Shown here one piece after another: positions 61,125 to 61,742 of a DNA stretch of 61,742 nt. The number at the start of each line of letters is the position of its first letter. The first letter of the stretch is position 1. The DNA is from Micromonospora arborensis (GTDB lineage: Bacteria; Actinomycetota; Actinomycetes; Mycobacteriales; Micromonosporaceae): NCBI RefSeq assembly GCF_003205615.1, contig NZ_PYBV01000027.1, positions 4,867-66,608 of the forward strand, written 5' to 3'. A program made the position numbers and the translations under genes. The notes beneath the pieces are model-generated. The model made no database searches. It had not been told where the DNA came from and was given only the letters and a program-made list of their open reading frames with translations.

Positions 61125-61742
61125 GGTCGTCGACCGGTCGCCGGGTCAACCCGCACCAGTGCCGGCAGCGCGGCCGGGCTGGACCTCTGCGTGCACGTGG
61201 TTCGGCGCGACCATGGCGCGGCAATCGCCAACGCGGTCGCCCGACGGCTGGTGATCCCCCCGCACCGTGACGGCGGGCAGGCCCAGTTCGTCGAGGCACC
61301 GGTACCCGCCGACCCGGACGACGACCGGATCGCGGGCAGCATCGACTGGGCGCTCGCCCACCTCGCCGAGTCGCTGAGCGTGGCCCAACTCGCCGGGCGG
61401 GCGCACATGTCATCCCGCACCTACCTGCGGCACTTCGCCCGGGCCACGGGGACCAGTCCGATCCGTTGGCTCATCGACCAGCGGATCCGCGCCAGCCTGA
61501 CCCTGCTGGAGGAGACCGACGCACCGGTCGAGCAGGTCGCCCGCACGGTGGGCTTCGACACGCCGGTGACCTATCGGCACCACTTCGGCCGGGTCATGCT
61601 GACCTCACCGTCGGCGTATCGCCGGGCCTTTCGCACGGGGGCGGGTCAGCGGACGTGCTCAGGCCGGCTTGGACGAGAAATTCCCAACCCTGGCTGGGGC
61701 GGTGAGCGCAGCCGGCGGCCGGCGGTGACCGTCGGTCACCTC
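61125..61742 (+). pseudogene. 5'-truncated GlxA/AraC-type regulator, cut by window end
   Basis: An open frame without a proper start (in-frame TGA at 61122) encodes the end of a DJ-1/PfpI-like domain (TSAGSAAGLDLCVHVVRRDHG) and a complete AraC-type DNA-binding domain (LSVAQLAGRAHMSSRTYLRHF; VEQVARTVGFDTPVTYRHHF; SPSAYRRAF). Only about 60 bp separate it from the preceding gene, so the first ~130 residues of a GlxA protein are missing. The frame is still open at the window edge, past the usual end of the family. Confidence 0.7.

Overview
This window looks like chromosomal DNA from a high-GC actinomycete, most likely a Micromonospora or another member of the Micromonosporaceae. The GC content is very high and third codon positions are almost all G or C. 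GTG starts and ATGA/GTGA gene overlaps are common, and some starts look leaderless. There is no rRNA or tRNA gene to fix the taxonomy. Gene content matches the conserved actinobacterial block known from Mycobacterium tuberculosis as leuB, serA, ilvC/N/B, gatB/A/C, ligA, a MetE-like gene, mnmA, iscS, etfA/etfB, interrupted here by regulatory and accessory genes.

Bases 1-14.4 kb hold branched-chain amino acid and serine synthesis. ilvE, leuB, serA and ilvB-ilvN-ilvC lie on the minus strand and ilvD on the plus strand. Mixed in are an ApbE-like flavin transferase, a small unknown gene and a GGDEF-EAL gene. The ilvBNC operon has a recognisable attenuator: a sigma70-type promoter buried in the last codons of the GGDEF-EAL gene, an apparently leaderless 11-residue leader peptide, a hairpin, and an intrinsic terminator with a T tract.

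Bases 14.4-26.2 kb are accessory. An uncharacterised gene sits divergent to an orphan RloB (AbiL-type) gene with an altered TOPRIM motif. Next is a ROK regulator divergent to an amino-acid ABC importer, asparaginase and CutC operon. A GH2 beta-mannosidase divergent to a LacI regulator follows. Palindromic repeats fill the convergent gaps.

Bases 26.2-37.4 kb are signalling and envelope genes: a second EAL protein with a degenerate GGDEF domain, a PH-like membrane protein, a 2-hydroxyacid dehydrogenase, a GAF-GAF-PP2C phosphatase, a sugar-dehydrogenase lipoprotein, a membrane metallophosphoesterase and a transketolase/PDH-E1-like enzyme.

Bases 37.5-52 kb are mostly conserved housekeeping: gatCAB (Asn/Gln-tRNA transamidation), ligA, mnmA and iscS (tRNA thiolation). 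Among them are a third GGDEF-EAL protein carrying a 36-bp minisatellite, a membrane-anchored PemK/MazF-like protein, an ADP-ribosylglycohydrolase, a VOC protein, a MetE-like protein and a remnant of an anti-sigma factor.

Bases 52-61.7 kb carry etfBA, a GNAT protein, two DUF202 proteins, a PLDc_N protein, an acetolactate-synthase-like enzyme, an enoyl-CoA hydratase, two tandem related membrane proteins, a helical repeat-like protein and a 5'-truncated GlxA/AraC regulator cut by the window edge. I saw no CRISPR array, insertion sequence, prophage or large biosynthetic cluster. The less ordinary content is regulatory (ilvB leader, palindromic element families) and a few candidate defence or toxin genes.
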